Origin: an uncultured Lachnospiraceae bacterium
GTDB taxonomy: Bacteria; Bacillota; Clostridia; Lachnospirales; Lachnospiraceae
DNA: 64,000 bases
Direction of reading: 5' to 3'
NCBI GenBank assembly: GCA_910587305.1
Contig: CAJUKV010000019.1
Coordinates: 1 to 64,000, forward strand
The stretch's first letter is position 1. Each line of letters begins with the position of its first letter. Shown here in pieces: positions 16,013 through 23,865 of the stretch. The position numbers and the translations under genes are program-made. The notes beneath the pieces are model-generated. The model saw only the letters and a program-made list of their open reading frames with translations. It was not told the DNA's origin and made no database searches.

Positions 16013-16053
16013 TACTCTCCGATATCGTTATAAGATATGGAGAGTATTTTTTA
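16013..16053 (+). terminator. Terminator after the type III toxin
   Basis: Stem ACTCTCCgATATC / GATATgGGAGAGT-like pairing around GTTATAA, followed by ATTTTTT. Confidence 0.75.
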
Positions 16054-16102
16054 GGTTTTGCATGTGCGGTTTTCAGGAAAACGGCCGGGAGGGAGGAAGA
16101 AC

Positions 16103-16612
16103 ATGGACGCGGATTTTTTGCTGATACAAAAAATGCGCATGGGCGACGACAGGGCTGTTGAAAGTTTTGTCAGGAAATATTATCCCCGGATATTGAAGTA
16201 CTGCAGGCAGCATATGGATGATTACGGCTATGCGGAGGATATAACCCAGGAAACCTTCGTGCGGTTTTTCCGGACTCTGAGCAGGTACAGGCATTATGGA
16301 AAGGCGTCAAATTATCTGTATACCATTGCGGCCAATCTGTGCCGGGATTATTACAGGAGGATGAAAGAAATTCCCATAAAGGAACTGCCGGAAGGATTTG
16401 ATGCGCATACCCCAAATATAGAGCGGCAGGTAGAGGTAAGGCTTGCTCTGGCAAGTCTTCCGGAGGAAATAAGGGAAGCGGCCGTATTATATTTTTTGCA
16501 GGAAAGAAAACAAAAGGATATTGCCCGGATTCTGGGAATCAGTCTTTCGCTTGTAAAGTACAGAATAAAGAGAGCAAGAGAGATGCTTTCCGAATATTTT
16601 GGGGAAAAGTAG
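16103..16612 (+). CDS. ECF-type RNA polymerase sigma factor
   Basis: 169 aa. Region 2 includes AVESFVRKYYPRILKYCRQH and YGYAEDITQETFVRFFRTLS, which contains the -10 recognition helix. Region 4 is ILGISLSLVKYRIKRAREML with the HTH for -35. Start at 16103 because GGAGGGAGGAAG precedes it. It heads a four-gene cassette with a membrane protein, an ABC ATPase and a permease. No canonical zinc anti-sigma is present; the membrane protein at 16676 is the candidate for that role. Confidence 0.9.
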   Translation: MDADFLLIQKMRMGDDRAVESFVRKYYPRILKYCRQHMDDYGYAEDITQETFVRFFRTLSRYRHYGKASNYLYTIAANLCRDYYRRMKEIPIKELPEGFDAHTPNIERQVEVRLALASLPEEIREAAVLYFLQERKQKDIARILGISLSLVKYRIKRAREMLSEYFGEK

Positions 16613-16620
16613 AAAAAAGT

Positions 16621-16661
16621 TTGTGCCTGCGCCCAAAGTCGAGGCTGCCGGCAAGAAGGGA
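16621..16661 (+). repeat. Family A repeat, copy 2
   Basis: TTGTGCCTGCGCCCAAAG, GAGGCTGCCGGCAAGAAGGG; directly before the ribosome binding site of the 16676 gene. Confidence 0.65.
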
Positions 16662-16675
16662 GGAGGGTTATTTAT

Positions 16676-17614
16676 ATGAGATTATCGGATCGCCGAATCA
16701 GAAAATTCATGAAAGCGGATGCAGACGTCTGTGAGGGCAAGTTTGGAAAGGAACTTTCAAACTCTTTATGCGCAGGTCCGTACAGAGGAAATATGCCACT
16801 GAAGTGGTGCACGGGCCGTGCGGCGAGCAGGGAGAACTCTTCCCTGCTCAATTCGGCGGCAGTGCCGCAGGAGCAGCTTGCGGGATGCAGGGGAAACAGG
16901 AATGGATTCGCACCGGCGGAGCTCATCCAAAAATCAAAAGAGGCGTTTGGTGAAAACGAGGCGAAGGGTATGCTTTCGGCAGCGGAATTTTTGTATTGGC
17001 AGGGCCGATATGTGCGCAAATTCTGGTGGTTTTTACAGGGAGGCATTCTGCTTATATTGTGGGGGCTGCTCAGGCTGTCGGACAGCGGTTTTTACACACA
17101 AAGGTGTATGGGCGCGGCGGCTCCGTTGTTTGCGGTGCTTTTGCTGCCGGAGTTGTGGAAGAACCGAAACGGCGGCGCTGTGGAGATTGAATGTGCGGCT
17201 TATTATTCTTTAAGGCAGATTTATGCGGCAAGGATGCTTTTGTTTGCGATGGTAGATTTCCTGCTGCTTTGGGGCTTTTCGCTGGCAATGGTTTTGACAG
17301 GGAGGGTTTTTGTATCGGAGTTGGCGGTTCATTTTTTCCTGCCCTATCTTGTAACCTGCTGTATTTGCTTTAGAACCCTGTACAGCCGGATGGCTTCGGA
17401 AGCGCTTGCGTTAGCGCTGTGTATGGTTTGGTGTGTGGTGTGGAACCAGCTTGTGTTAAATGAAAAAGTATATGCGGCTATTTCCCCCGCCGTGTGGTAT
17501 GCCATGCTTGTGACCAGCGCGCTGTATTTGGGATACTGTATCTATAAGGGACAGAAAAACGTAACGATTGAGCAAATTTACGCCTGCGGCCCAAGTGTGG
17601 AGAGAAAGTTCTAA
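16676..17614 (+). CDS. Membrane protein of the sigma/ABC cassette with a repeat-derived insert
   Basis: 312 aa. N-terminus MRLSDRRIRKFMKADADVCE is followed by about 55 residues encoded by repeats: the two halves of family B with family C (16770-16853) nested between them. The native reading resumes near APAELIQKSKEAFGENEAKG and EFLYWQGRYVRKFWWFLQGG, then six membrane helices (GGILLILWGLLRL, LLLPELW, LLFAMVDFLLLWGF, LPYLVTCCICF, ALALCMVWCVVW, YAMLVTSALYLGY). The C insert is 84 bp, so the frame stays open. It may act as the permease partner or as an anti-sigma for the upstream ECF factor; neither is proven. GGAGGAGGG precedes the start. Confidence 0.75.
   Translation: MRLSDRRIRKFMKADADVCEGKFGKELSNSLCAGPYRGNMPLKWCTGRAASRENSSLLNSAAVPQEQLAGCRGNRNGFAPAELIQKSKEAFGENEAKGMLSAAEFLYWQGRYVRKFWWFLQGGILLILWGLLRLSDSGFYTQRCMGAAAPLFAVLLLPELWKNRNGGAVEIECAAYYSLRQIYAARMLLFAMVDFLLLWGFSLAMVLTGRVFVSELAVHFFLPYLVTCCICFRTLYSRMASEALALALCMVWCVVWNQLVLNEKVYAAISPAVWYAMLVTSALYLGYCIYKGQKNVTIEQIYACGPSVERKF
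16740..16892 (+). repeat. Family B repeat split by family C (copy 2)
   Basis: B left half GTTTGGAAAGGAACTTTCAA plus ACTCTTTAT ends at 16769; family C occupies 16770-16853 (84 bp); B right half CGGCGGCAGTGCCGCAGGAG with CAGCTTGCGG and CAGGGG follows. The uninterrupted B copies at 36517 and 46151 read CTCTTTATCGGTGGC across the same point. All of it is translated. Confidence 0.85.
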
Positions 17615-17645
17615 GGTGTCGGAAAACACCGCCTAAAAACAACTA
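17606..17645 (+). repeat. Family E palindrome, decayed copy
   Basis: GTTCTAAGGTGTCGGAAAAC and ACCGCCTAAAAACAAC match the family E hairpin seen at 33787, 37892 and 43600. It overlaps the stop of the upstream gene and sits 55 bp before a family A copy. Confidence 0.55.
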
Positions 17646-17700
17646 AGGTTTGCAGGCTGAGAGAAAGGCATGGTAATACTGTGAAATTAAATTTTTCAGA

Positions 17701-17750
17701 CAAATTTGTGCCTGCGGTCCAAATTTGCAGGCTTTCGGAAGCATGGAGGT
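17701..17750 (+). repeat. Family A repeat, copy 3
   Basis: CAAATTTGTGCCTGCGGTCC and AAATTTGCAGGCTTTCGGAA; ends in the GGAGG used by the ABC ATPase gene. Confidence 0.75.
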
Positions 17751-17754
17751 TATT

Positions 17755-18642
17755 ATGGAACTAAAAATTACGAATCTGACTAAGGAGTTTAAGGATATAG
17801 CGGCGGTTGACGACGTATCTTATACTCTGACAACGGGAGTTTACGGGCTTTTGGGGGTGAACGGGGCAGGAAAGACAACTCTCATGCGGATGCTGTGCAC
17901 GCTGACAAAGCCCAGCGGCGGATGTATTACGTGGAATGGAAAGGACATTTTTGAACTGGACGGGGAATACAGAAAGTTGCTGGGGTATCTGCCTCAGGAT
18001 TTTGGGTTTTATCCTGATTTTACGGTGTACGACTATCTTATGTACGTGGCGTCCATTAAGGGCCTGCGCCCTGTCACGGCAAAGGAGCGCACCGGGCGGC
18101 TGTTAAAGCAGGTGGGAATGGAAAAGGCAAAAGGAAAAAAGATGAAAAAGCTTTCGGGAGGAATGAAACGCCGGGTGGGCATTGCTCAGGCGATGTTAAA
18201 CAACCCTTCTATCCTGATTTTGGACGAACCTACCGCAGGGCTGGATCCCAATGAAAGAATCAGGTTTCGCAATCTGTTAAGCGAGCTGGCACAGGAGAGG
18301 CTCGTCCTTCTCTCCACCCATATCGTGTCGGATGTTGCGTATATTGCCAATGAAATTCTGCTGATGAAGGAGGGAAAAATCTGTGTGGCGGGCAGTCCCC
18401 GGGAGCTGCTTGCGCCGATGAGGGGGCAGGTATGGAGTGTGGACGTTTCCCCGCAGGACGTAAAGGCTTACAGAAAAGCCTATAAGGTGGCCAATATCAA
18501 AACAATTCCGGGAGGCATCAACTTAAGGATTTTATCCGGGCAAAGGCCTGCCGAAAACGCCATACCCGAAGAAGCCACATTGGAAGATGTATTTTTGCAT
18601 TATTTTGGAGAAGGGACGGTGGAAGAAGATGTTACGATATGA
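17755..18642 (+). CDS. ABC transporter ATP-binding protein
   Basis: 295 aa. Walker A GVNGAGKTTLMRML near 35-48, Q-loop in YLPQDFGFY, signature KLSGGMKRRVGIAQAML near 135-150, Walker B ILILDEPTAGLD near 155-166, H-loop VLLSTHIVSD. CcmA/NatA-type exporter ATPase. Start at 17755 set by GGAGG inside the preceding repeat. Its 3' end overlaps the permease start by 14 bp. It works with the permease at 18629. Confidence 0.92.
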   Translation: MELKITNLTKEFKDIAAVDDVSYTLTTGVYGLLGVNGAGKTTLMRMLCTLTKPSGGCITWNGKDIFELDGEYRKLLGYLPQDFGFYPDFTVYDYLMYVASIKGLRPVTAKERTGRLLKQVGMEKAKGKKMKKLSGGMKRRVGIAQAMLNNPSILILDEPTAGLDPNERIRFRNLLSELAQERLVLLSTHIVSDVAYIANEILLMKEGKICVAGSPRELLAPMRGQVWSVDVSPQDVKAYRKAYKVANIKTIPGGINLRILSGQRPAENAIPEEATLEDVFLHYFGEGTVEEDVTI

Positions 18643-19855
18643 GCTTGAAAAGGTATTTTTGAAAGCAGGCGGTAAGATAGCCCTTTTCATCCTTTTTATT
18701 CTTGTAGGAATTACCGGTTATTTCGCCACGAACGTTTTTTATGTGGACGAAAACGGGGATGAACAAACCGGGCCGGCGGCGGTCAGGGAGCTGCGGGCCG
18801 TGCAAAAGGAGTGGGCCGGTTATCTGGAAGAAGAAAAAATCCGCCGGGTCATTGCGGAAAACAGAAAAATCCGGCGCTCGCCCGAGGCGTTGTCGGATGA
18901 TGTTGTGAAGAATAATATCGCATATGGCTGGGGACAGGGCATCATGGAAATCAGGGATCTTTTGAATTGTTCCTATAGAGAGCATTTCAGGGAATATGAT
19001 TATTACCGGGCGGACTCGCTTTCAGAGGAAGATGCGCTGGCATTTTATACAAACAGGGTATCTTCGCTTGAGGAATGGCTGCAGGAAGAGGCAAAGGATA
19101 TGTTTTCGGAGAAGGAGAAGGAATTTCTCATCAATCGGTATCGTCAAATTCAGACCCCCTTTTACTATGATTATATGGAAGGCTGGATGCGGCTGTTTGA
19201 GTTTTCGCCTACGATTATTATGATTACCATGCTGGTTTTGGGGTATCTGGTTGCCGGAATCTTTTCAAATGAATTTGTGTGGAAATCGGATGCCGTTCTT
19301 TTTTCATCCAAGTATGGGAGGAACAAGGCGGTAGCCGCCAAAATCGGCGCGGGATTTTGGATCGTGACCGCAGTTTACTGGTGCGCCGTCTTAGCGTACT
19401 CGGCAATCACACTTCTTTACCTGGGAGCGGACGGCATGAACTGTCCGGTTCAGGCGGATATGAGCGGGTGGAAGTGCTTTTATCATATCACCGTGTGGCA
19501 AAAATATCTTTTGACAATAGGGGGCGGATATATAGGATGCCTTTTTATTTCCTTTTTCAGTATGCTGGTATCGGCAAAAACAAAGTCCACGGTTTTGGCG
19601 GTTATGGTTCCCGTTGTGCTTATTTTTATTCCCTCTTTTCTTGCCAACATCAACAGCGCCGCCGTGAGCAAAATTCTTTCTCTGCTGCCGGATCAGCTGT
19701 TACAGATGGAGGCTGCGCTTAACTACTTTAGCGTGTATACAATTGGCGGAAAGGTGGTGGGAGCCGTGCCGATTGTACTTACGGTTTATACGGCGCTTGT
19801 TGTGGCGATGGGGCCGGTTATTTACAGGGAATACAGGCGTAAGACCTTTGTATGA
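18629..19855 (+). CDS. ABC transporter permease
   Basis: 408 aa. One N-terminal helix (KIALFILFILVGITGYFATN), then an extracytoplasmic domain of about 170 aa rich in charged residues, then five helices from about 195 onward (IIMITMLVLGYLVAGIFSNE, KIGAGFWIVTAVYWCAVLAY and others). This is the layout of ABC-2 permeases with a large first outside loop. It overlaps the ATPase by 14 bp, so translation is coupled. Substrate is unknown; peptide export or envelope stress response is plausible with an ECF sigma factor. Confidence 0.85.
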   Translation: MLRYELEKVFLKAGGKIALFILFILVGITGYFATNVFYVDENGDEQTGPAAVRELRAVQKEWAGYLEEEKIRRVIAENRKIRRSPEALSDDVVKNNIAYGWGQGIMEIRDLLNCSYREHFREYDYYRADSLSEEDALAFYTNRVSSLEEWLQEEAKDMFSEKEKEFLINRYRQIQTPFYYDYMEGWMRLFEFSPTIIMITMLVLGYLVAGIFSNEFVWKSDAVLFSSKYGRNKAVAAKIGAGFWIVTAVYWCAVLAYSAITLLYLGADGMNCPVQADMSGWKCFYHITVWQKYLLTIGGGYIGCLFISFFSMLVSAKTKSTVLAVMVPVVLIFIPSFLANINSAAVSKILSLLPDQLLQMEAALNYFSVYTIGGKVVGAVPIVLTVYTALVVAMGPVIYREYRRKTFV

Positions 19856-19894
19856 TATTATGCGCCTGGCATGAAGGTTCGGAATTTCGCCATA

Positions 19895-19935
19895 ACCATT
19901 CGGCCAAGGCTGTGTATTCACTGCGCAGGCCGTGA
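19895..19935 (+). repeat. Family H repeat, decayed copy
   Basis: AACCATTCGGCCAAGGCTGT then ATTCACTGCGCAGGCCG; aligns with 22144-22190, which retains a perfect hairpin. Confidence 0.5.
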
Positions 19936-20067
19936 GAAAGCATAAGCATATAGTAACTTGCCCTTTTCTTATTATCGGATTTCTGATAAACTTGGTGGAA
20001 AGGATTGGATCAAACTATTTAGTGGTCCGGTACCGTAAGCAAAAATTGTGGTAAACGGGGTATAGAT

Positions 20068-20361
20068 ATGAACAACAAAGTGTATGAGTATGAGTCCCTG
20101 ATCTATGAAGCGGGGCAGACAGGCGGCGCTTATGTCATTTTTCCCTATGATATCAGGAAAGAGTTTGGACGGGGAAGGGTAAAGGTACACGCTACATTTG
20201 ACGGGGAGCCGTATGATGGCAGTGTTGTAAATATGGGAGTAAAGAATGCGGACGGAAGTGTTTGTTACATTATAGGGGTGCGTAAAGATATCCGTTCCCG
20301 GATAGGGAAGCAGCCGGGGGATAAGGTATTGGTGACGGTCAGGGAACGGCTGCTTTTTTAG
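20068..20361 (+). CDS. DUF1905-family protein
   Basis: 97 aa. The barrel-like pattern YEYESLIYEAGQTGGAYVIF, then RKEFGRGRVKVHATFDGEPY, and GVRKDIRSRIGKQPGDKVLV is characteristic of DUF1905 (AbrB-like beta-barrel, often the N-terminal half of YdeI-type proteins). Here it stands alone. Function unknown. The ribosome binding site is GGGGTATAG-like. It lies 74 bp upstream of a DUF2200 gene on the same strand. Confidence 0.75.
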   Translation: MNNKVYEYESLIYEAGQTGGAYVIFPYDIRKEFGRGRVKVHATFDGEPYDGSVVNMGVKNADGSVCYIIGVRKDIRSRIGKQPGDKVLVTVRERLLF

Positions 20362-20435
20362 CCGGCAAGCAATAAAACGGCTAAAGTGATAAAGAAAGTG
20401 TCAGGGACAGAAATAAGGATGAGAAGGAGCATTGT

Positions 20436-20786
20436 ATGGGGAATGAAAAAATATATCAGATGAATTTTTCTAAAGTTTATGAACTTCTGGTGAACAAAGC
20501 AGAGAAAAAGGGGAGAACAAGGGCGGAAGTTGATGAGGTGATTCGGTGGCTTACCGGGTACGGCGAGCCGGAATTGGAAGGGATGCTTCAAAGGCCGGTG
20601 TCTTATGGGGATTTCTTTCGGGATGCGCCGGAATTGAATGAAAACAGGAGATTGATCAAAGGCGTGATCTGCGGCGTCAGGGTGGAAGATATCGAGGAGC
20701 CATTGATGCAGGAGATACGTTATCTGGATAAACTGGTTGACGAGCTTGCCAGAGGGAAGGCCATGGATAAAATACTGCGTAAATAA
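20436..20786 (+). CDS. DUF2200-family protein
   Basis: 116 aa. Matches the DUF2200 pattern: KIYQMNFSKVYELLVNKAEK, GRTRAEVDEVIRWLTGY, GDFFRDAPELNENRRLIKGV and CGVRVEDIEEPLMQEIRYLD. Soluble, helical. Often a stand-alone gene in gut Firmicutes. Function unknown. GAGAAGGAG lies before the start. Confidence 0.8.
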   Translation: MGNEKIYQMNFSKVYELLVNKAEKKGRTRAEVDEVIRWLTGYGEPELEGMLQRPVSYGDFFRDAPELNENRRLIKGVICGVRVEDIEEPLMQEIRYLDKLVDELARGKAMDKILRK

Positions 20787-20986
20787 AATGGGACATAGAA
20801 ATACCCTAAACAAATTTCAGAGATGAAACCTATAGATATTAAGCATACATAAGTATTGAAAATAAGTATTTGCCATAAAAAGCCTGCCGGATTATAATAC
20901 ATGACAACAGGCAAAGACTGTTGTATATAATATGCGCAAATAAAGCAAAGGTGAACTTCGTTCACCTCGCAGAAATGAGGAAAAGT

Positions 20987-22108
20987 ATGAAAAAACTTGG
21001 ATTTGGATTAATGCGTCTGCCCCTTTTGGATAAGACGGATGCGAACAGTATTGATGTGGAGCAGGTAAAGCGGATGGTGGACGCCTTTATGGAAAAGGGG
21101 TTTACATACTTTGATACGGCATGGATGTACTGCGCTTTCAAAAGCGAGGGTACCGTTAAGACCGCTTTAGTGGATCGCTATCCCCGGGAAGCCTACACGC
21201 TGGCAACTAAGCTGCATTCGGGATTCATCAATTCTTTGGAGGACAGGGATAAAATATTTCATCAGCAGCTGCAAAAAACCGGCGTAACCTATTTTGACTA
21301 TTACCTGATTCATGGTATCGAGTCGTCCTCATTGCTGAAATACGAGCAGCTTGACTGTTTTAACTGGCTTTTAGAGAAAAAGGCAAAAGGAATGGTGAAA
21401 CACGCGGGCTTTTCTTTCCATGACAGTGCGGAGCTTTTGGATGAGATTCTCACAAAGCATCCGGAAATGGAATTTGTACAGCTTCAGATTAATTATCTGG
21501 ATTGGGAAAGCGAGTGGGTGCAGTCCCGCAAGTGTTATGAGGTTGCCACAAAGCATGGCAAGCCGGTGATTGTCATGGAACCGGTTAAGGGCGGTACGCT
21601 GACGAATCTTCCGCCCCAGGCCGAGAAACTTTTGAAAGATTATGCCCCTGACCTTTCGGTGTCAAGCTGGGCAATCAGGTTTGCCGCCTCCCTGGACAAT
21701 GTGATGATGGTGCTTTCCGGCATGAGCAATTTAGAGCAGATGGAGGATAATTTAAGCTACATGAATGACTTCCGGCCTCTCACGGAGGAAGAAAAGGATC
21801 TGACCCGCAAGGCGGCGGATATCATTAACGCCCAGATAGCCATTCCCTGTACAGGTTGTTCATACTGCACGGAGGGGTGCCCTAAAAAGATAGCCATCCC
21901 TCAATATTTCTCTCTGTATAATGAAGACATGAGGGAAAATCTGGAGGAAAAGGGCTGGACTGCCACGGCAACCCAGTATGGAATTTTAACGGAAAAGTTT
22001 GGAAAAGCCGGGGACTGCGTGGGGTGCGGACAGTGCGAGGGCGTTTGCCCCCAGCATTTGCCCATTATTGAAAAGCTGAAAGAAATATCCGCCCATTTTG
22101 ACAGATAA
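20987..22108 (+). CDS. Aldo/keto reductase with C-terminal 2[4Fe-4S] ferredoxin domain
   Basis: 373 aa; start at 20987 set by GAGG. The TIM-barrel AKR domain (1-260) has GFGLMRLP, FDTAWMY with the catalytic Asp/Tyr pair, YYLIHG and VIVMEPVKGG. The C-terminal 80 residues hold two iron-sulfur motifs, CTGCSYCTEGCPKKIAIP and CVGCGQCEGVCPQHLPI. Such fusions are common in anaerobes and probably couple carbonyl reduction to ferredoxin. Substrate unknown. A hairpin (family H) follows. Confidence 0.9.
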   Translation: MKKLGFGLMRLPLLDKTDANSIDVEQVKRMVDAFMEKGFTYFDTAWMYCAFKSEGTVKTALVDRYPREAYTLATKLHSGFINSLEDRDKIFHQQLQKTGVTYFDYYLIHGIESSSLLKYEQLDCFNWLLEKKAKGMVKHAGFSFHDSAELLDEILTKHPEMEFVQLQINYLDWESEWVQSRKCYEVATKHGKPVIVMEPVKGGTLTNLPPQAEKLLKDYAPDLSVSSWAIRFAASLDNVMMVLSGMSNLEQMEDNLSYMNDFRPLTEEEKDLTRKAADIINAQIAIPCTGCSYCTEGCPKKIAIPQYFSLYNEDMRENLEEKGWTATATQYGILTEKFGKAGDCVGCGQCEGVCPQHLPIIEKLKEISAHFDR

Positions 22109-22143
22109 AAAGCATAAAGACAAATAAGCAGATAGAATATGTA

Positions 22144-22192
22144 ACCATTCAGCCAGGTCTGCGCATTTACTGCGCCGACCTGGCTGAATGCT
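22144..22192 (+). repeat. Family H hairpin
   Basis: Very strong stem CATTCAGCCAGGTC / GACCTGGCTGAATG with inner GCGC/GCGC (22146-22190). No T-run follows. It may end the aldo/keto reductase transcript. Confidence 0.65.
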
Positions 22193-22289
22193 TATCCATT
22201 TGTACGCGATTTATCCTTTTTATATAGTAAGAAGGAAAAAGTTGTGTTACAATTTGAAAGGATACTTTGACCGCAGGATGGAAGAACAA

Positions 22290-22362
22290 AGTCCGGAAGC
22301 AGACTTCCAAATTTTCTATTGGTGGCAGTGCCGAAAGCATAGCTTTCGGTATGCAAGGGGTA
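22290..22362 (+). repeat. Family B repeat, copy 1
   Basis: GTCCGGAAGCAGACTTCCAA, TTGGTGGCAGTGCCGAAAGC, AGCTTTCGGTATGC; two hairpins in tandem, ending five bases before the ATG at 22368 and overlapping its ribosome binding site. Confidence 0.75.
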
Positions 22363-22367
22363 TAAAG

Positions 22368-22889
22368 ATGGAGCTTTTGTTTAAGATAAACCTGAATAAC
22401 GCGGTGGAGAGGGTCTTGCATGTGCCGGGGAATTATTCGGGGGGAATATTGGAAATGACGCTGGTGATAGACTGCGCTTTGCCTGCCGACTATGTCAGGA
22501 CGATGTCGGCGGATATAGCGGCCACGCTGCGCTCCCACAGCGAGGTCTTCCGCAATGTGCGGCTGAATCTTCTGTACTTTAAAGGCGATGACGACATGGA
22601 AAACCGGGTGATCCCCATTTCCTTTTTGCAGACGAGCAGGTGCTTTGAGGATTATGTGACGACCGGGGAAGAAAAGTCACTGGACGCTTTGACGGCAAAG
22701 CTGAAGCTTTTTCACGCAAGGTCAAAATTGATTCTGGTTCTGGCGGATGAAAAGCTGCTTGTCCGCGACAGGGACGAGGTGCAAAGGAATCTGAAACCGT
22801 TCCTTGGCAAAAAGAGTCTTTTTCTTTACAGGAACGATCCGGAAATGAAGTGGCGTCGAGGGATAGATTTCAATCAGCCCGCGAGCTGA
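22368..22889 (+). CDS. Unknown soluble protein
   Basis: 173 aa, start set by AAGGGG in the family B tail; a longer frame to 22188 would translate the repeat. Strand-helix alternation suggests a Rossmann-like or VWA-like fold (EMTLVIDCALPADYVRTMSA, VRLNLLYFKGDDDMENRVIP, RSKLILVLADEKLLVRDRDE). Within the first of these, LVIDCA could be a metal-site-like motif, but no MIDAS DxSxS is visible. No membrane segment. It is followed by a LysR gene 67 bp away. Family not recognised. Confidence 0.55.
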   Translation: MELLFKINLNNAVERVLHVPGNYSGGILEMTLVIDCALPADYVRTMSADIAATLRSHSEVFRNVRLNLLYFKGDDDMENRVIPISFLQTSRCFEDYVTTGEEKSLDALTAKLKLFHARSKLILVLADEKLLVRDRDEVQRNLKPFLGKKSLFLYRNDPEMKWRRGIDFNQPAS

Positions 22890-22900
22890 TTTTGTCCGTC

Positions 22901-22950
22901 GCAAATTTTTGCCTGCGCTCAAATTGGAAGGCTGTCGGCAGGATTGGGGT
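22901..22950 (+). repeat. Family A repeat, copy 4
   Basis: GCAAATTTTTGCCTGCGCTC, AAATTGGAAGGCTGTCGGCA, GGATTGGGG; directly before the LysR start. Confidence 0.75.
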
Positions 22951-22956
22951 ATAAGC

Positions 22957-23856
22957 ATGGTAGGAAATCTGGAATATTATAAAGTGTTTTACTACGCGGC
23001 CAAAAACGGCAGTGTGACCGGGGCGGCGGCGGAGCTTTCTCTCTCCCAGCCGGCGGTGAGCCAGGCTTTAAAGCAGCTTGAGAGCGCTCTGTCGGTTAAG
23101 CTTTTTGTCCGCGTGCCAAGGGGAATCAGGCTTACCACGGAAGGACAGGCGCTTTATACCTATGTAAAAGCCGGGTATGAGCAGATTATGTCAGGGGAAA
23201 GGAAGCTTGCCTCCATGTTGCAGCTTGATTATGGGGAGCTAAAGATAGGCGCCAGTGACATGACTCTGAAATATTATCTGCTGCCTCTGCTGCAGGCGTA
23301 CCATGAAAGGTTTCCGGGAATTAAGGTGACCGTCACCAATGCGCCTACGCCGGAGACCTTGCGTCTTTTGCGGAAGGGAGAAATTGAGTTTGGAGTGGTG
23401 AGCACGCCTTTTGCCGATAAGTCTAAGCTTCATGTGATTCCCGTGCGGGAGATAGAGGATGTGTTTGTGGCGGGGCGGAAATTTATGCAGTATAAGAATC
23501 ATATGCTGGATTTGCAGGAGTTGGAAAAGCTGCCCATTATCTGCCTGGAGGGAAGCACCAGCACGAAAAGCTATATGGACGACTTTTTAAAACAAAACGG
23601 CGTGGAACTGCACCCGGAATTTGAACTTGCCACCAGCGATATGATTGTTCAGTTTGCCTTAAGGAACCTGGGAGTGGGAAGCGTGGTCCGGGACTTTGCC
23701 GGGGAATATTTGGAGGACGGCAGGCTCTTTGAACTGCGCTTTAACCAGATGATTCCCAAAAGGAAGATTTGCGTGGTTGCGGATGCGCAGGGGCCGGCGT
23801 CCAGGGCCGCGGAAGAATTTTTAAAGATGGTGCCTGCGCCCGAATTTGCAGGTTGA
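22957..23856 (+). CDS. LysR-family transcriptional regulator
   Basis: 299 aa. N-terminal winged HTH (YYAAKNGSVTGAAAELSLSQ, PAVSQALKQLESALSVKLFV) and a C-terminal type 2 periplasmic-binding-like effector domain (YGELKIGASDMTLKYYLLPL and on). Start at 22957 from the GGGG of family A. The last residues PAPEFAG are encoded by another family A copy (23830-23862), so the repeat supplies the stop codon. Target genes unknown; neighbours are an unknown protein upstream and a HAD hydrolase downstream. Confidence 0.9.
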   Translation: MVGNLEYYKVFYYAAKNGSVTGAAAELSLSQPAVSQALKQLESALSVKLFVRVPRGIRLTTEGQALYTYVKAGYEQIMSGERKLASMLQLDYGELKIGASDMTLKYYLLPLLQAYHERFPGIKVTVTNAPTPETLRLLRKGEIEFGVVSTPFADKSKLHVIPVREIEDVFVAGRKFMQYKNHMLDLQELEKLPIICLEGSTSTKSYMDDFLKQNGVELHPEFELATSDMIVQFALRNLGVGSVVRDFAGEYLEDGRLFELRFNQMIPKRKICVVADAQGPASRAAEEFLKMVPAPEFAG

Positions 23857-23862
23857 GAAGGG
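23830..23862 (+). repeat. Family A repeat, copy 5 (spans the LysR stop)
   Basis: GTGCCTGCGCCCGAATTTGC and AGGTTGAGAAGGGAGT: it encodes the C-terminus and stop of the LysR protein and provides the ribosome binding site of the next gene. Confidence 0.75.
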
Positions 23863-23865
23863 AGT

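Noticed and set aside
22188..22367. Extended N-terminus of the unknown 173-aa protein
   Set aside because: The extra 60 residues are encoded by families H and B, and the ATG at 22368 has its own ribosome binding site.
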